34,727 nt of DNA from Poseidonocella sp. HB161398 (GTDB lineage: Bacteria; Pseudomonadota; Alphaproteobacteria; Rhodobacterales; Rhodobacteraceae): assembly GCF_005870025.1 (NCBI RefSeq), contig NZ_VATA01000064.1, positions 1-34,727 on the forward strand. The letters are read 5' to 3'. Numbering within the stretch: the first letter of the stretch is position 1; every line of letters starts with the position of its first letter. The position numbers and the translations under genes were made by a program. The notes under the pieces are model-generated. The model ran no database searches, was not told the DNA's origin, and saw only the letters and a program-made list of their open reading frames with translations. Shown in pieces: positions 34,635-34,727 of this stretch.

Positions 34635-34727
34635 GGCCTTGTTGCACAAATCGGGGGCTGAGCGCGGTTCCCCTTTCCCCGGACGGACTTATCCTACGGC
34701 CACAGTGACGGGTATGCCGAGCGCGGT
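34635..34727 (+). mobile_element. Left end of an IS5-type insertion sequence (partial)
   Basis: The sequence from 34635 begins GGCCTTGTTGCACAAATC, which closely resembles the terminal inverted repeats of IS5-family elements (G-G-x-x-TTGTTGCA-x-AAATC). About 90 bases of the element are visible; an ATG at 34712 could begin its transposase (MPSA...), but too little is seen to be sure. It sits inside the broken gene at 34240 and continues past the window. Confidence 0.72.

Overview
The window is a roughly 35 kb piece of a high-GC chromosome with short gaps inside operons. It most likely comes from an alphaproteobacterium of the Rhodobacterales (Paracoccus/Rhodovulum-like). This rests on protein similarity recalled from family knowledge (ModE with paired Mop domains, a ParE of 652 residues, the CobW/DUF1826/small-protein trio, IS481- and IS5-type elements) and on base composition; no search was run. 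No tRNA, rRNA, CRISPR array or prophage is evident.

Layout, left to right. (1) 1-1996: the end of etfA, then a folD-like gene and a purU gene that are both broken by frameshifts; purU also carries five tandem 7-bp repeats that keep frame. This looks like the one-carbon tail of an N-methyl-compound demethylation operon that is decaying. (2) 2265-3887: a hipBA toxin-antitoxin pair, minus strand, with two tandem operator-like palindromes upstream of hipB. (3) 4252-6991: a polar amino-acid type ABC importer (binding protein, permease, ATPase) ending in a translationally coupled small cupin. (4) 6992-10614: a DoxX membrane protein and a methyltransferase between two long gene-poor stretches that contain hairpins. 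(5) 10615-12188: an ArsR-family repressor divergent from an MFS exporter, with a palindromic operator near each start. (6) 12580-16716: arcD-arcA-arcD, an arginine deiminase gene between two paralogous antiporters, with no arcB or arcC. (7) 16832-21806: a minus-strand operon of an arylsulfotransferase-like protein plus a nitrate/sulfonate/taurine-type ABC importer, divergent from a LacI-family regulator, with two operator-like sites between them. (8) 22631-26943: modEABCD for molybdate uptake with a Mo-box-like palindrome before modE. (9) 27075-29288: a Zur-box-like site, a COG0523 (CobW/ZigA) GTPase, a DUF1826 protein and a small unknown, overlapping end to end. (10) 29416-32116: an internally deleted IS481-type element, then a LysR regulator divergent from an MFS transporter. 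(11) 32250-34208: parE. (12) 34209-34727: a lower-GC tail with a broken membrane-protein gene cut by the end of an IS5-type element.

The recurring theme is small-molecule and metal transport, with each unit under a local regulator whose probable operators can be read in the DNA. The best candidates for unreported biology are the Zur-type trio (DUF1826 has an HxD...H...R pattern like an Fe(II)/2-oxoglutarate oxygenase), the arcD-arcA-arcD arrangement, the ABC importer with a histidine-poor cupin, and the LacI-linked arylsulfotransferase-like/ABC unit. I found no clearly novel defence or mobile system.
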